DNA of 64,000 nt from positions 248,001 through 312,000 of the forward strand of contig JABCPU010000017.1 in the NCBI GenBank assembly GCA_016800925.1, written 5' to 3'. Position numbers and translations under genes: made by a program. This document shows positions 12,346 to 21,290 of this stretch, piece after piece. The notes under the pieces were generated by a model. It worked only from the letters and a program-made list of their open reading frames with translations, had not been told where the DNA came from and made no database searches. Position 1 is the first letter of the stretch; each line of letters begins with the position of its first letter. Source of the DNA: Suillus spraguei (lineage: Eukaryota; Basidiomycota; Agaricomycetes; Boletales; Suillaceae).

Positions 12346-12411
12346 TCTTTGATGGGATATTATGTGGGTCGGGTGACCCGTATAGTACGGAGTTTGTCAC
12401 TGAAGGGGCTC

Positions 12412-12650
12412 CCTTCGCTTAGGTCTCCAACCTAAGTCGTCTTGAATTGTCTCTAAGTCTAAGCACTCCTTAGCCTTAGTCTCTATTCTCGTAGAACCTC
12501 TTAGACTTGTCTTTGAGGCTGAACCCTTGATAGTACTCAGAATGCATTCCTTGTACCTTCACCTTGTCCTCTTTTGGACATTGTAGAACTTCCCAGCAGA
12601 CTGTCTGTGTCTTTTCACTGTCGCTGGTGACGCCATCCCAGTTCATAACA
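12412..12650 (+). repeat. 5' LTR of element 2, right half
   Basis: Continues the LTR from CCTTCGCTTAGGTC to the end at CAGTTCATAACA. It aligns with 27025-27262. The leader starts immediately after (AAAGATTAAAGTCC), as it does at the end of the element 3 LTR. Confidence 0.9.
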
Positions 12651-12785
12651 AAAGATTAAAGTCCACCTGATCGTCGACTATCCAGTCTTCGACCCTGAAC
12701 CCTGAAACCTGATAAAGCCCTAATGGACAGCAAGACAGCACATGTAGGCACGGAGAAAGTATAACTCACCAGACGAATCACCATC

Positions 12786-13619
12786 ATGACGACCACCAAA
12801 GAATTTGAATACAAAATCGGTCTCCCAACCAGTTTTGACGGAGATCGTGACAACTCTCTGGAGTTCATCCAATCATGCAATCTATGCTTTGATATTAATG
12901 AAAAGCTCTACACCACTGACAAGCAGAAGATCATTTTCATTACATCCTTCATGACCAAGAAGAACGCCAAATCTAGGAAAGAACAATTCCTTGCTCGCGC
13001 TCAGTCAACCGACTCCTCTGGACAAAAGGTTGGTTATGGGACATTGAAGGATTTTATGAAAAGCTTCAACGAAGCTTTTGAACCAGTGGATACCAGAGGG
13101 ACCGCATTAACAAAGCTCAGAGACCTCAAACAAGGAAGTGGCGATCTCCATACCTATATCGCTGACTTCGAGGCACTTGCAGCCAAGGCCCACATCACCG
13201 ACAATGCAACAAAGATTCAATTCTTCCAAGACGGCCTCAACTTAGGTATCCTAACCAAGCTTTTCGCGCCAGGTGATGTCTCAGAGATATTCCGCAATGT
13301 TGTATTGCAATGCGTTTCCATTGACAACTCCCACCATCGCCTTCTCACGCTACGAGCACGTCATGCTCCACAGAAGAATAAGAACTATGGAAACACGCAT
13401 TACACACCAAGTGGTGATTCAAATGCAATGGTCGTAGATTGAATCTCCAATATGGAAAGATCCGAGTGTATGAAAAAAGGGCAATGTTTCTGATGCAAGA
13501 AGACCAGACACCGTATTCATAACTGTCCTGAAAGAAAGAAGAAAACTCCGCTCCATCAAACCGAGGTTAAAGACAAAGAAGAAGAAGAAACTGTGAGGCG
13601 GATTATAGAGGATTTTTAA
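12786..13619 (+). pseudogene. Ty3/gypsy gag (element 2)
   Basis: Gag begins MTTTKEFEYKIGLPTSFDG, with a capsid-like region (FITSFMTKKNAKSRKEQF ... TYIADFEALAAKAHITD) and a C-terminal CCHC knuckle (CF-stop-CKKTRHRIHNC) followed by a basic tail. Two TGA stops interrupt it: one at 13440-13442 (CGA in element 3) and one inside the knuckle near 13492. The final stop at 13617 lies in TTTTTAAAC. Pol follows in the -1 frame. No gene function is possible as it stands. Confidence 0.88.
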
Positions 13620-13662
13620 ACTGGAGAAACAAGGATTCAACATATGTTTCTCCCAATGTATT

Positions 13663-14135
13663 TGTTACGAACTGAGGTGGCGTCACCAGCGACAGTGAAA
13701 AGACACAGGCGGTCTGCTGGGAAGTTCTTACAATGCCCAGAAGAGGACAAGGTGAAAGTACAAGGAACGCGTTCTGAGTACGATCAAGGGTTCGGCCTCA
13801 AAGATAAGTCTAAGAGGTTCTGCAAGAATAGAGACTAAGGCTAAGGAGTGCTTAGACTTAGAGACGATTCAAGACAACTTAGGTTGGAGACCTAAGCGAA
13901 GGAGATTCCAGGTAAAACCCAGTAAGATTAAAGTAAGGAATCTACTACAAGTACACTGTGCTTAAATAGGTAGATATATGCGCACAGACCAGGTAACCAT
14001 GAGAATATACTGCGTATCCTAATAAGGAAGGCATATGTTGTACAGATGCATTGAGCATATGAAGCAAGTCATGTGACATGATATACAAGTAAGAAGATAA
14101 AGGGAGAATGAATAGGGGCACATACAACTGTAACA
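13663..14135 (-). repeat. 3' LTR of element 3
   Basis: 473 bp, TGTTAC ... GTAACA. It carries the reverse of CCTATTTAAGCAC. Against the 5' LTR I count about ten substitutions, nearly all transitions, and one single-base indel, which is close to 2% divergence. Next to it at 14136 is the reversed polypurine tract (ATGGGGGTAA on the element strand). Confidence 0.94.
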
Positions 14136-14168
14136 TTACCCCCATATTACATTGGAAGTCACCGACTT

Positions 14169-14858
14169 TCAAACATCTCTGTTGTCGTCGTAGACGGGAT
14201 CGTAGTCATCATAGTTAGCGATGTCTTCATCAGCGGCACTTCCTCCTAGCATATAAGCCACTTCCTCCTCTGCTACAGTCCTCGCCCGTCGACCTTCCTT
14301 TCGTCGTCGACGGTTAATAAGATACTGTTCCCACCTACGCAATGCGTCGTAAAATCCATCGTCCTTTCAGGTAAGTGCAAACGGGGGTTCCCCACGACGC
14401 TGAGGGCAGTAAATGGACAGATGGGTAGGAGTGTGTTGAAGACAGATTTGGCATTGATAGTCGGGACAATTCTTTTGCCGATGTCCAACAATGCCACAGA
14501 CTCGACATTTCATGTTTTCATCAGTGTTAGACGTGGACATGTGTAATGGTGATGGCGAGATAACGGGTTTAGGACTAGCGGACCTAGCACGCTTCTTCCC
14601 TTTCTGTCGTGTCATGCGTTTTAAAGCGAAGGCATTGTTGCATCGAAGCTGTTGCTTGCTGGTTAGCGTGTACGTGGATGCGGGGAGGTCAGGAGTAGTT
14701 CCCCTTTCAGTAATCGTAAGAAGTTCGTTGGAGGAGGAAGGGGAGGTGATGCCAAGGTCTTTTACTAAGACCGGCGAGACAGGATCCATTGGACCGAATG
14801 ATGACGGGATAGACATGGGAGGATGTATGTGAAGGTCGCGAAGTCGAGGACCGAGCAC
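14169..14858 (-). pseudogene. Accessory ORF4 with double CCHC zinc knuckle (element 3)
   Basis: The first Met is at 14858; an open frame without Met extends upstream to about 14960. About residue 115 is a knuckle CRVCGIVGHRQKNC (CX2CX4HX4C), followed directly by CQICLQHTPTHLSIYC (CX2CX7HX4C). A basic stretch (KGKKRARSASPKP) precedes them. An internal TGA at 14367-14369 sits where element 2 has TGG (LTWKDNGF). The frame then continues through a conserved WEQYLINRRRRK segment to an acidic tail (EDIANYDDYDPVYDD), stopping at 14169. It is a nucleic-acid-binding-type protein encoded after pol, separate from gag. It was probably translated after ORF3 in another frame. Function is unknown. Confidence 0.75.
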
Positions 14859-14998
14859 TACCAGCTCAGTGACAGGGATTCCTAATTGTTTTGCGGCCTC
14901 ACACTGCTCTTCTGTGCAAGGTTCATATAGCCATGCAGGATGGTCATGGGAGACTACGATGGGGGTGGTGAAGTCGGTTGTTCAATAGGAGATGGGGT

Positions 14999-15631
14999 TT
15001 AAGGAGATGCAAGGTCAGCTTGCGTTTGTTGTAAATCAGTGATGGCTTCTTCGACTAAATTTCTAGCTGCTCTGGTTTCAGCGACTGATTGTTGGATAGT
15101 TTCAACAACTGTGTTGGTGAGCTGCCCAATCTCTTGGACAGCAGTACATAAGCCAACAAGGGCGTTAACACTAGAATACACACACGAAGAAGAGGGTGCT
15201 GGAATAGGAAGTGGCGTATCTTCCTGCGGAGAGGGAGGTCGAGCAACGCCTGCTCGACGTTCAGCCACGATATGAATAGCTTCTTCAACATCGCTTTTAA
15301 AAGAACCGGGAAGCAACAACATAGCATAAGAACGAATGCGTTTTTGAAGATGTAGGAAGCGTTGACGGTATGTAGTGTCAATGGTTTCATTGGCTGTGGC
15401 TTCGATGAGGGCGGCAGTACGGATAATGTTGACGAGGAGGAGGGCCGGGAAGGCACCTCTTTCTGTGAGGATTCTTTCAATTTCAAGGGCGTGTCCTTCA
15501 CATAGAAGGGCAGATTCGATGTAGGAGGTGTTGTCGATTTCAGTGGCGAGGGTTCCGTAGTTTTCAGCTTCAGAGTCGGAGTCATTGTTGGCAACGGTGA
15601 CGGGGGTGATGTAGGCGGTGGGGAAAGACAT
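14999..15631 (-). CDS. Accessory ORF3 of element 3
   Basis: 210 residues, uninterrupted, starting MSFPTAYITPVTVANND and ending in LQQTQADLASP. It begins 55 bases after the pol stop. The N-terminal half is acidic and mixed; residues from about 60 look helical (RILTERGAFPALLLVN, FLHLQKRIRSYAMLL). The C-terminal part looks like a coiled coil (AVQEIGQLTNTVVETI). No catalytic motif and no membrane span. ORF3 sits where env would lie in errantiviruses, but there is no signal peptide, so an envelope role is not supported. Confidence 0.7.
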   Translation of the reverse strand: MSFPTAYITPVTVANNDSDSEAENYGTLATEIDNTSYIESALLCEGHALEIERILTERGAFPALLLVNIIRTAALIEATANETIDTTYRQRFLHLQKRIRSYAMLLLPGSFKSDVEEAIHIVAERRAGVARPPSPQEDTPLPIPAPSSSCVYSSVNALVGLCTAVQEIGQLTNTVVETIQQSVAETRAARNLVEEAITDLQQTQADLASP

Positions 15632-15685
15632 TTCGATGGTGGTAGTTGATCAAGTGCTAGTGCAAGTTGATTGACTGAAGGATAA

Positions 15686-18600
15686 TCAGAGGGCATGTTG
15701 CTTCTTATAAGCATTCAGAATTCGAGCGGAGTTCTTCAGGTTCTTTTCTGGGAGCCATTCGTTATCTCCCGATGAATATCCTTTCCAGGAAACGAGATAG
15801 CGTCGGCGAGTGCCAGTTCCTTTGTGAGAAAGGATTGCTTCTATTTCATATTCTTCCTCTTCTTCAATGATGTCAGGTGGTGGTTCAGGGAAGTTCGGAC
15901 CGTGTACGTCTGTTTCGCTATAGGACGATAAGACGGAAGTGTGGAACGTAGGATGAATTTTCCACTGCGGAGGGAGTTTGAGTGTGAACGTGATGGGCGA
16001 TAAGACATCGATGATCGGGAAAGGTCCGTATCGCTTGGGCGCAAGTTTCCTTGATGGGAGTTTGAGTCTAAGATTGGCAGCAGATAGCCAAACCTTATCT
16101 CCGATCTTCCATGGAATGTACTTATCTCCTCGGGATCGTTCGGCCATTGTTTGCATTGCAATGTTATGGCAGGCGATTGCTTCTTCTCTTATCTTCTGCA
16201 GAGATCGTACTCAATCTTCTGCTGCGGGAACTGATGAATCAGGGATAAGATGAGGGATAGTGCGTGGTTCGTATCCCATCATCAAATAGAAGGGTGACGC
16301 ATTCCTTGCATCGTGTTTTTGGTGATTGTGAACAAATTCAGCGATTGGTAGATGTTCTACCCAATCTTCAAGATTGTTGCGGCAATAGATGCGTAGGTAT
16401 GTTTCAAGTTCTTGATTTAGCCTTTCAGTTTGACCATCAGTCTGCAGGTGATAAGCCGTAGATGGAGCGATGACGTAGTCGAGAAGTTGGGCAAGCTCCT
16501 TAGAGAAGCGAGATAGGAATTGCGGACCTTGATCTGAGATGACTTTGTCATGGAGTCCAAATCGTCGGTAGACGTGTTTCAAGAATAGTTTAGCAACGCC
16601 TTCGGAAGTGATGGTTTTCAAACAAGGGATAATAATTACCCCCTTCATAAGGCCATGGTCTACCACGACCATGATACTGTCAAAGCCTCCAGAAACAGGG
16701 AGGTCAGTGATCAGATCAACAGAGACCTGAGAGAAAGGTCGAGTCGCAGACGAGGGAATGGGGCGAGTGGAGGTCGGACAGGATGTGTATCCGCTTTAAT
16801 CTGCTGACAAAGGGCGCAACCCTCCACGTATTTCCGAATATAAGAGCCCATAGCGGGCCACCAGGCTTCTCGTTTGACGAGTTCTTCAGTTTTAAATCTA
16901 CTGGGATGGCCCGTGGTAGGATGATCGTGATACCGTTTCAGGATAATGGAGCGATGTGCCGGTGCAATGTAGGCACGATCCTTAAAATAGAGGACGTTCT
17001 CCTCAATCTTCCAGTCAGAGAGAGCTGATTTCATCGGGGGGAGACATATGCCATCGAGGGCGTCAGATGCTGTTTTGAAGACAGGGTCGTCGAGGGGGTC
17101 AGAGGACAAAATACATTCTTCAGGTCGGTGTCAATAAGACGAACGAATAGATCGTCAGGGAGGAGGGTCTGGTCTTCGTTATCATCTTTGCCGGAGTCAT
17201 AGTCAGGCCGGCGAGATAGTGCATCAGGTACTGCCAATTTAGTGCCTGCAACGTGGTGCAGTTCGATGTCGTAAATAGACAAAATCAATTGCCAACGTGC
17301 TTGGCGACGGGTAAGCTTCTGTGCACTTCTAAAGTACAGAAGATTCTTGTGGTCGGTGAATACCAGGACGGGGTGTGGGTTTCCTTCAAGATAATGGCGC
17401 CATTCATTCAATGCCCGGATTACGGCAAGGAGTTCCCTATCAAAGATCTGGTAGTTGCATTCTGCGGAGTTCAAAGACTGCGAGAGATATGCACATGGGT
17501 GATAAACACCATTTTCGTCAGTTTGCAAGAGGACTCTGCCGGTTGCTACGAGTGAAGCATCAGTAGCAATAGCAAATTGTTGGGAAGGATCAGGGTTACG
17601 GAGTACCGGTTGGGATGTAAAGCGTCGTTTCAGTTCTTCGAAGGTGTCCATGCATTCGGTTGACCAATCAAAGGCCTCATTTTTCTTTGTTAAATCAATA
17701 AGAGGTCGGGCGATGTCAGAGTAGTGGGAAATGAACGTGCGGTAGAAGTTGCAAAAGCCGAGGAATGACTGAACATCTTTTACAGATTTTGGGATTGGCC
17801 ATTCGGAGATTCCCTTGGTCTTGGCGGTATCCATAGCAACTTGTCCGGGGCGAATTATCATTCCGAGGTATTCCACTTCTTCTGCATCGAATGTGCATTT
17901 CTCTGGTTTTAAGAATAGATGTTCTTTTCATATCTTCATCAAAACCCGTCTTGTCTGTTCGCGATGTTCTGCCATAGTTGTAGAGAAAATTAAGATATCG
18001 TCCATGTAGATAACCATCCATCCTTTGTTGATTTCTTGTTGGAAGGTACGATTCATATATGCTTGGAAAGTAGCTGGGGAATTGCAGAGGCCAAAGAACA
18101 TGACGTTTGGTTCGAAAAGACCGAATTCCGTAGTAAAAGCAGCTTTCCAGCGATCATCGGGATGGATGCGAATATTGTTATAACCGGACCGAATATCCAT
18201 TTTCGTGAAGAACTGTGCGTTATGAAGGCATGCGACAAGGGAAATAGGGAGTGGGAGCGGGTAAGCGTTCTTGACTGTCCAATCATTGATGCAGCGATAA
18301 TCTTGACAGGGACGCAATTCTCCACTCTTCTTTCCCACAAAGAAGAAGCCACTGGCTTGGGGTGATTTCGATTCTGAGATGAAACCTTTTGCAACATTTT
18401 CATCAATAAACATTTTGACGGCAGCACGTTCTTTTTCCGATAGCGGGTAAACCTTAGACGTGCGAGGGATAAAACCAGGTTTAGTATCGATCCGATGATC
18501 AATACCAGGACGTTCGGGGGGTAGTTTGTTCAGTCCGTCTTTAGCAAAGACGTCTGCAAAGTCGTGCAAATAGTCTGGAACCAATTCTTCGAAGGATTTC

Positions 18601-19797
18601 TTTTTCTTTTCCTTCTCATCTGTGGCGAATTCTTGAGCTTTGTTACTGTATTTCGGCGGAGACAGGGGAATTGCGGAGTAGTTGGAGAGTTGTTCGAATC
18701 GAGAAGTTCCATCATGTGTGAGGGGTGTGTCCATGGAAACTTCTTCTATAATTCTCATGCTAACTCCATCAGTGTTATATTCCACAAGAAATTCTCCATC
18801 GCCAAGCTCATAGGAAGAAATCTCACGGACTTCTGGTGCATGCCAGACATCTTGCATGGTATTGAATTGTTCATCATCCTCTGTTGGGATCAATGAGGGC
18901 ACGGGTTCTTCTTCGTCAGGGATTTCTTCGATTGAAGCCGAGGGAGTTTGCTGGAGAGCTTTCGGGGGTACATAGAACTTGGATAATTTCGGTACATTTG
19001 TATCCCGTCCAGGGATTTCTTCTTCTGCTTTTCTCTTCCCATGCTTCTGTTCTTCTATTGGTCGTTGTTCAACGGGTTCTGGTCCGGTCCGATGCTCGGG
19101 CTCGGATTCATTCTTTCGTTTTTCTGCATGGGGAATTGGTGATACTGCTCGTGGTAGTTGTACATGGGGGGTAGGATCCATAGTACATGGCATTTGTACT
19201 TCTGGTTCAAGATCCTTGGGGATGAAAGGAATAACGAGGGATCTTGGAAGTCGGGAATGTTGCCATTTCTGACAATTGAAGATTGGGGGCAATCCATTCT
19301 TCTTCCTATCTGTATCCATATCGATTTCGATTTCATCTGATTTCGTTGTTCGAGGAAGAACAAGCGTTTCAGCAGCCCAATCTATACTTGGGTTCATTGC
19401 GCGTAACCACGTAATTCCCAAAAGGATTTGATCTCTTCTTCCTAGTTTGGTAATGTTGAATTTTCCATACATGGTTCGTTCATCAATTTTGACTACTAGA
19501 AGGCAGTAGTGTGTGATTGGTCCTCCTTTGATAAGAGTTCCATCTGCCGTAGTAACTCGAAATGGTGTTTTGAGTTTTTGTCGTGTGATTTGATGGAGTT
19601 TCACAAACTCCTCAGAAATAAATGTTCCTGCCACTCCTGAATCGATAACAGCGGTAGTGTCGACGGATTTTAAGCGAGTACGCGAGTGAAGGGTGATAGG
19701 GACACGAAGTTCTTTTCTTTCACCTACAGCGCGTACAAGTCTTAGTAATACATTGGGAGAAACATACGTCGAATCTTTGTTTCTCCAAGTCAAAAAT
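15686..19797 (-). pseudogene. Ty3/gypsy pol polyprotein (element 3)
   Basis: Order on the minus strand: aspartic protease (AVIDSGVAGTF, about 19650), reverse transcriptase with the YMDDILIFS active site intact (about 18010), RNase H (about 17300-17400), HHCC finger (about 16800-16940), DDE integrase and a C-terminal chromodomain (EYEIEAIL ... YLVSWKGY, about 15790-15850). Lesions: TGA near 17925 (MKI-stop-KEHLFLK; CAA in element 2), frameshift near 17105, frameshift near 16750, TGA near 16213 (CGA elsewhere). Translation must begin by a -1 shift from gag, because the pol frame has no ATG at the junction. Confidence 0.93.
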
Positions 19798-20620
19798 CTT
19801 CAACAATCCGCCTTACAGTTTCTTCTTCTTCTTCTTTGACTTCGGTTTGTTGGAGCGGGGTCTTCTTCTTTCTATCAGGACAATTATAAATGCGATTTCC
19901 TGTCTTCTTGCATCCGAAGCATTGTCCTTTCTTCATGCATTCGGATCTCTCCATATCGGAGATTCGATCTACGACCATCGCATTGGAATCACGGTTCGGA
20001 ATGTACCGTGCATTTCCATAATTCTTCTTCTTCTGTTGTGGAGCATGACGTGTCCTCATGGCTTGGAGATGATGATGGGAGTTGTCAATGGAGACGCATT
20101 GCAGTACAACGTCTCGGAATACTTCTGAGACATCTCCTAATGCAAAGAGCTTTGTAAGGATGCCCCAATTCAGGCCATCTTGGAAGAATTGGATCTTCGT
20201 TGCATTATCGGTGATATGAGCCTTGGCTGCAAGTGCCTCGAAATCAGCAATATAGGTGTGAAGATCTCTGCTTCCTTGTTTAAGGTCTCTGAGTTTCGTG
20301 AGTGCAGTTCCTTTGGTGTCCACCGGTTTGAAGGCTTCTTTGAAGCTTTTCATAAACTCCACCATTGTCCCATAACCAACTTTTTGTCCAGAGGTGTCGG
20401 TTGATTGAGCATGGTCAAGGAATTGCTCTTTCCAGGATTTGGCATTCCTTTCGGTCATGAAGGAAGTTATGAAAATGATCTTCTGCTTGTCGGTAGTGTA
20501 AAGCTTTTCGTTGATGTCGAAGTGAAGATTACATGACTGGATAAATTTGCGAGAATTGTCGCAATCTCCATCAAAAGCTTTTGGCTGGCCGATCTTGTAT
20601 TTGAATTCTTTGGTCGTCAT
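19790..20620 (-). CDS. Ty3/gypsy gag (element 3)
   Basis: About 276 residues from MTTKEFKYKIGQPKAF, uninterrupted. A capsid-type helical region is followed by a zinc knuckle CFGCKKTGNRIYNC. Its histidine position is Asn (element 2 has His there), so metal binding is probably impaired. A basic and acidic tail ends in VRRIVEDF. The stop falls in GATTTTTGA, and pol overlaps in the -1 frame (TTTTTG). A slip on the T run would join the two; the site is not a textbook heptamer, so this is inference. Confidence 0.85.
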   Translation of the reverse strand: MTTKEFKYKIGQPKAFDGDCDNSRKFIQSCNLHFDINEKLYTTDKQKIIFITSFMTERNAKSWKEQFLDHAQSTDTSGQKVGYGTMVEFMKSFKEAFKPVDTKGTALTKLRDLKQGSRDLHTYIADFEALAAKAHITDNATKIQFFQDGLNWGILTKLFALGDVSEVFRDVVLQCVSIDNSHHHLQAMRTRHAPQQKKKNYGNARYIPNRDSNAMVVDRISDMERSECMKKGQCFGCKKTGNRIYNCPDRKKKTPLQQTEVKEEEEETVRRIVEDF

Positions 20621-20813
20621 ATTTGATGATTCGTCTGGTGAGTTATACTTTCTCAATGCCTACACACGCTGTCTTGCTGTCCATCAGGGCTTGTCTTCTG
20701 TCAGAGGGCTTCTCTTGACAATCGGTTTAGCGTACGCTAATCTGCTTATCTAAGCAATCAGGTTTCGGGGTCGAAGACTGGATAGTCGACAATCAAAATA
20801 GACTTTAATCTTT

Positions 20814-21285
20814 TGTTACGAACTGGGGTGGTGTCACCAGCGACAGTGAAAAGACACAGGCGGTCTGCTGGGAGTTCTTACAATGTCCAGAAGAGGACAA
20901 GGTGAAAGTACAAGGAACGCGTTCCGAGTACGATCAAGGGTTCGGCCTCAAAGATAAGTCTAAGAGGTTCTGCAAGAATAGAGACTCAGGCTAAGGAGTG
21001 CTTAGACTTAGAGACGATTCAAGACAACTTAGGTTGGAGACCTAAGCAAAGGAGATTCCAGGTAAAACCCAGTAAGATTAAAGTAAGGAATCTACTACAA
21101 GTACACTGTGCTTAAATAGGTAGATATATGCGCACAGACCAGGTAACCGTGAGAATATACTGCGTATCCTAATAAGGAAGGCATATGTTGTACAGATGCG
21201 TTGAGCATATGAAGCAAGTCATGTGACGTGATATACAAGTAAGAAGATAAAGGGAGAATGAATAGGGGCACGTACAACTGTAACA
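20814..21285 (-). repeat. 5' LTR of element 3
   Basis: 472 bp, the partner of 13663-14135, ending at TAACA next to the GTATT duplication. The leader at 20700-20813 holds the sequence between LTR and gag, starting AAAGATTAAAGTC on the element strand. Confidence 0.94.
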
Positions 21286-21290
21286 GTATT

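Larger units (their letters stand above)
2780..12411. mobile_element. 9.6-kb non-autonomous inverted-repeat element of satellites and palindromes
   Basis: The insertion lies inside the 5' LTR of element 2, between two copies of the 7-bp direct repeat CCTTCGC (2773-2779 and 12412-12418), a plausible target duplication. The ends are imperfect inverted repeats of roughly 85 bp. Reading inward, both carry CAGTGA, then a TCCGTA-TATACG block, then CATAATATCCCAT and GGACCATGGGCC. Inside are inverted arrays of a GGGTGGGCC motif, a 165-bp satellite, a 1.2-kb palindromic sub-element and a second satellite with its own palindrome. I find no transposase or other credible gene, so any movement would have been non-autonomous. 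CAGTG ends recall hAT elements, but 8-bp duplications next to CAGTG are absent, so I leave the superfamily open. Confidence 0.8.
13658..21290 (-). mobile_element. Full-length Ty3/gypsy element 3, nested in element 2
   Basis: A complete 7,623-bp element (13663-21285), in reverse orientation, flanked by the 5-bp duplication GTATT (13658-13662 and 21286-21290). Joining the flanks restores the pol sequence of element 2 (CCCAATGTATTACTA, as in element 3 itself). LTRs are 13663-14135 and 20814-21285. Order from the 5' end is LTR, gag, pol (protease, RT, RNase H, integrase, chromodomain), ORF3, ORF4, polypurine tract, LTR. It has several stops and frameshifts, so it is dead, but it is the best-preserved copy in the window. 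Confidence 0.96.

Noticed and set aside
2789..12403. hAT transposon on the basis of CAGTG ends
   Set aside because: The 8 bases beside CAGTG differ on the two sides (ACATATTA and AAGGGGCT) and there is no transposase, so I do not assign the superfamily.
13600..13625. Classical TTTAAAC frameshift site at the end of gag in element 2
   Set aside because: The string is present, but its reading phase relative to gag does not fit the simple heptamer model, and element 3 lacks it.
14999..15631. Envelope gene in the position after pol
   Set aside because: No signal peptide, no membrane helix and no cysteine pattern; the protein looks soluble.
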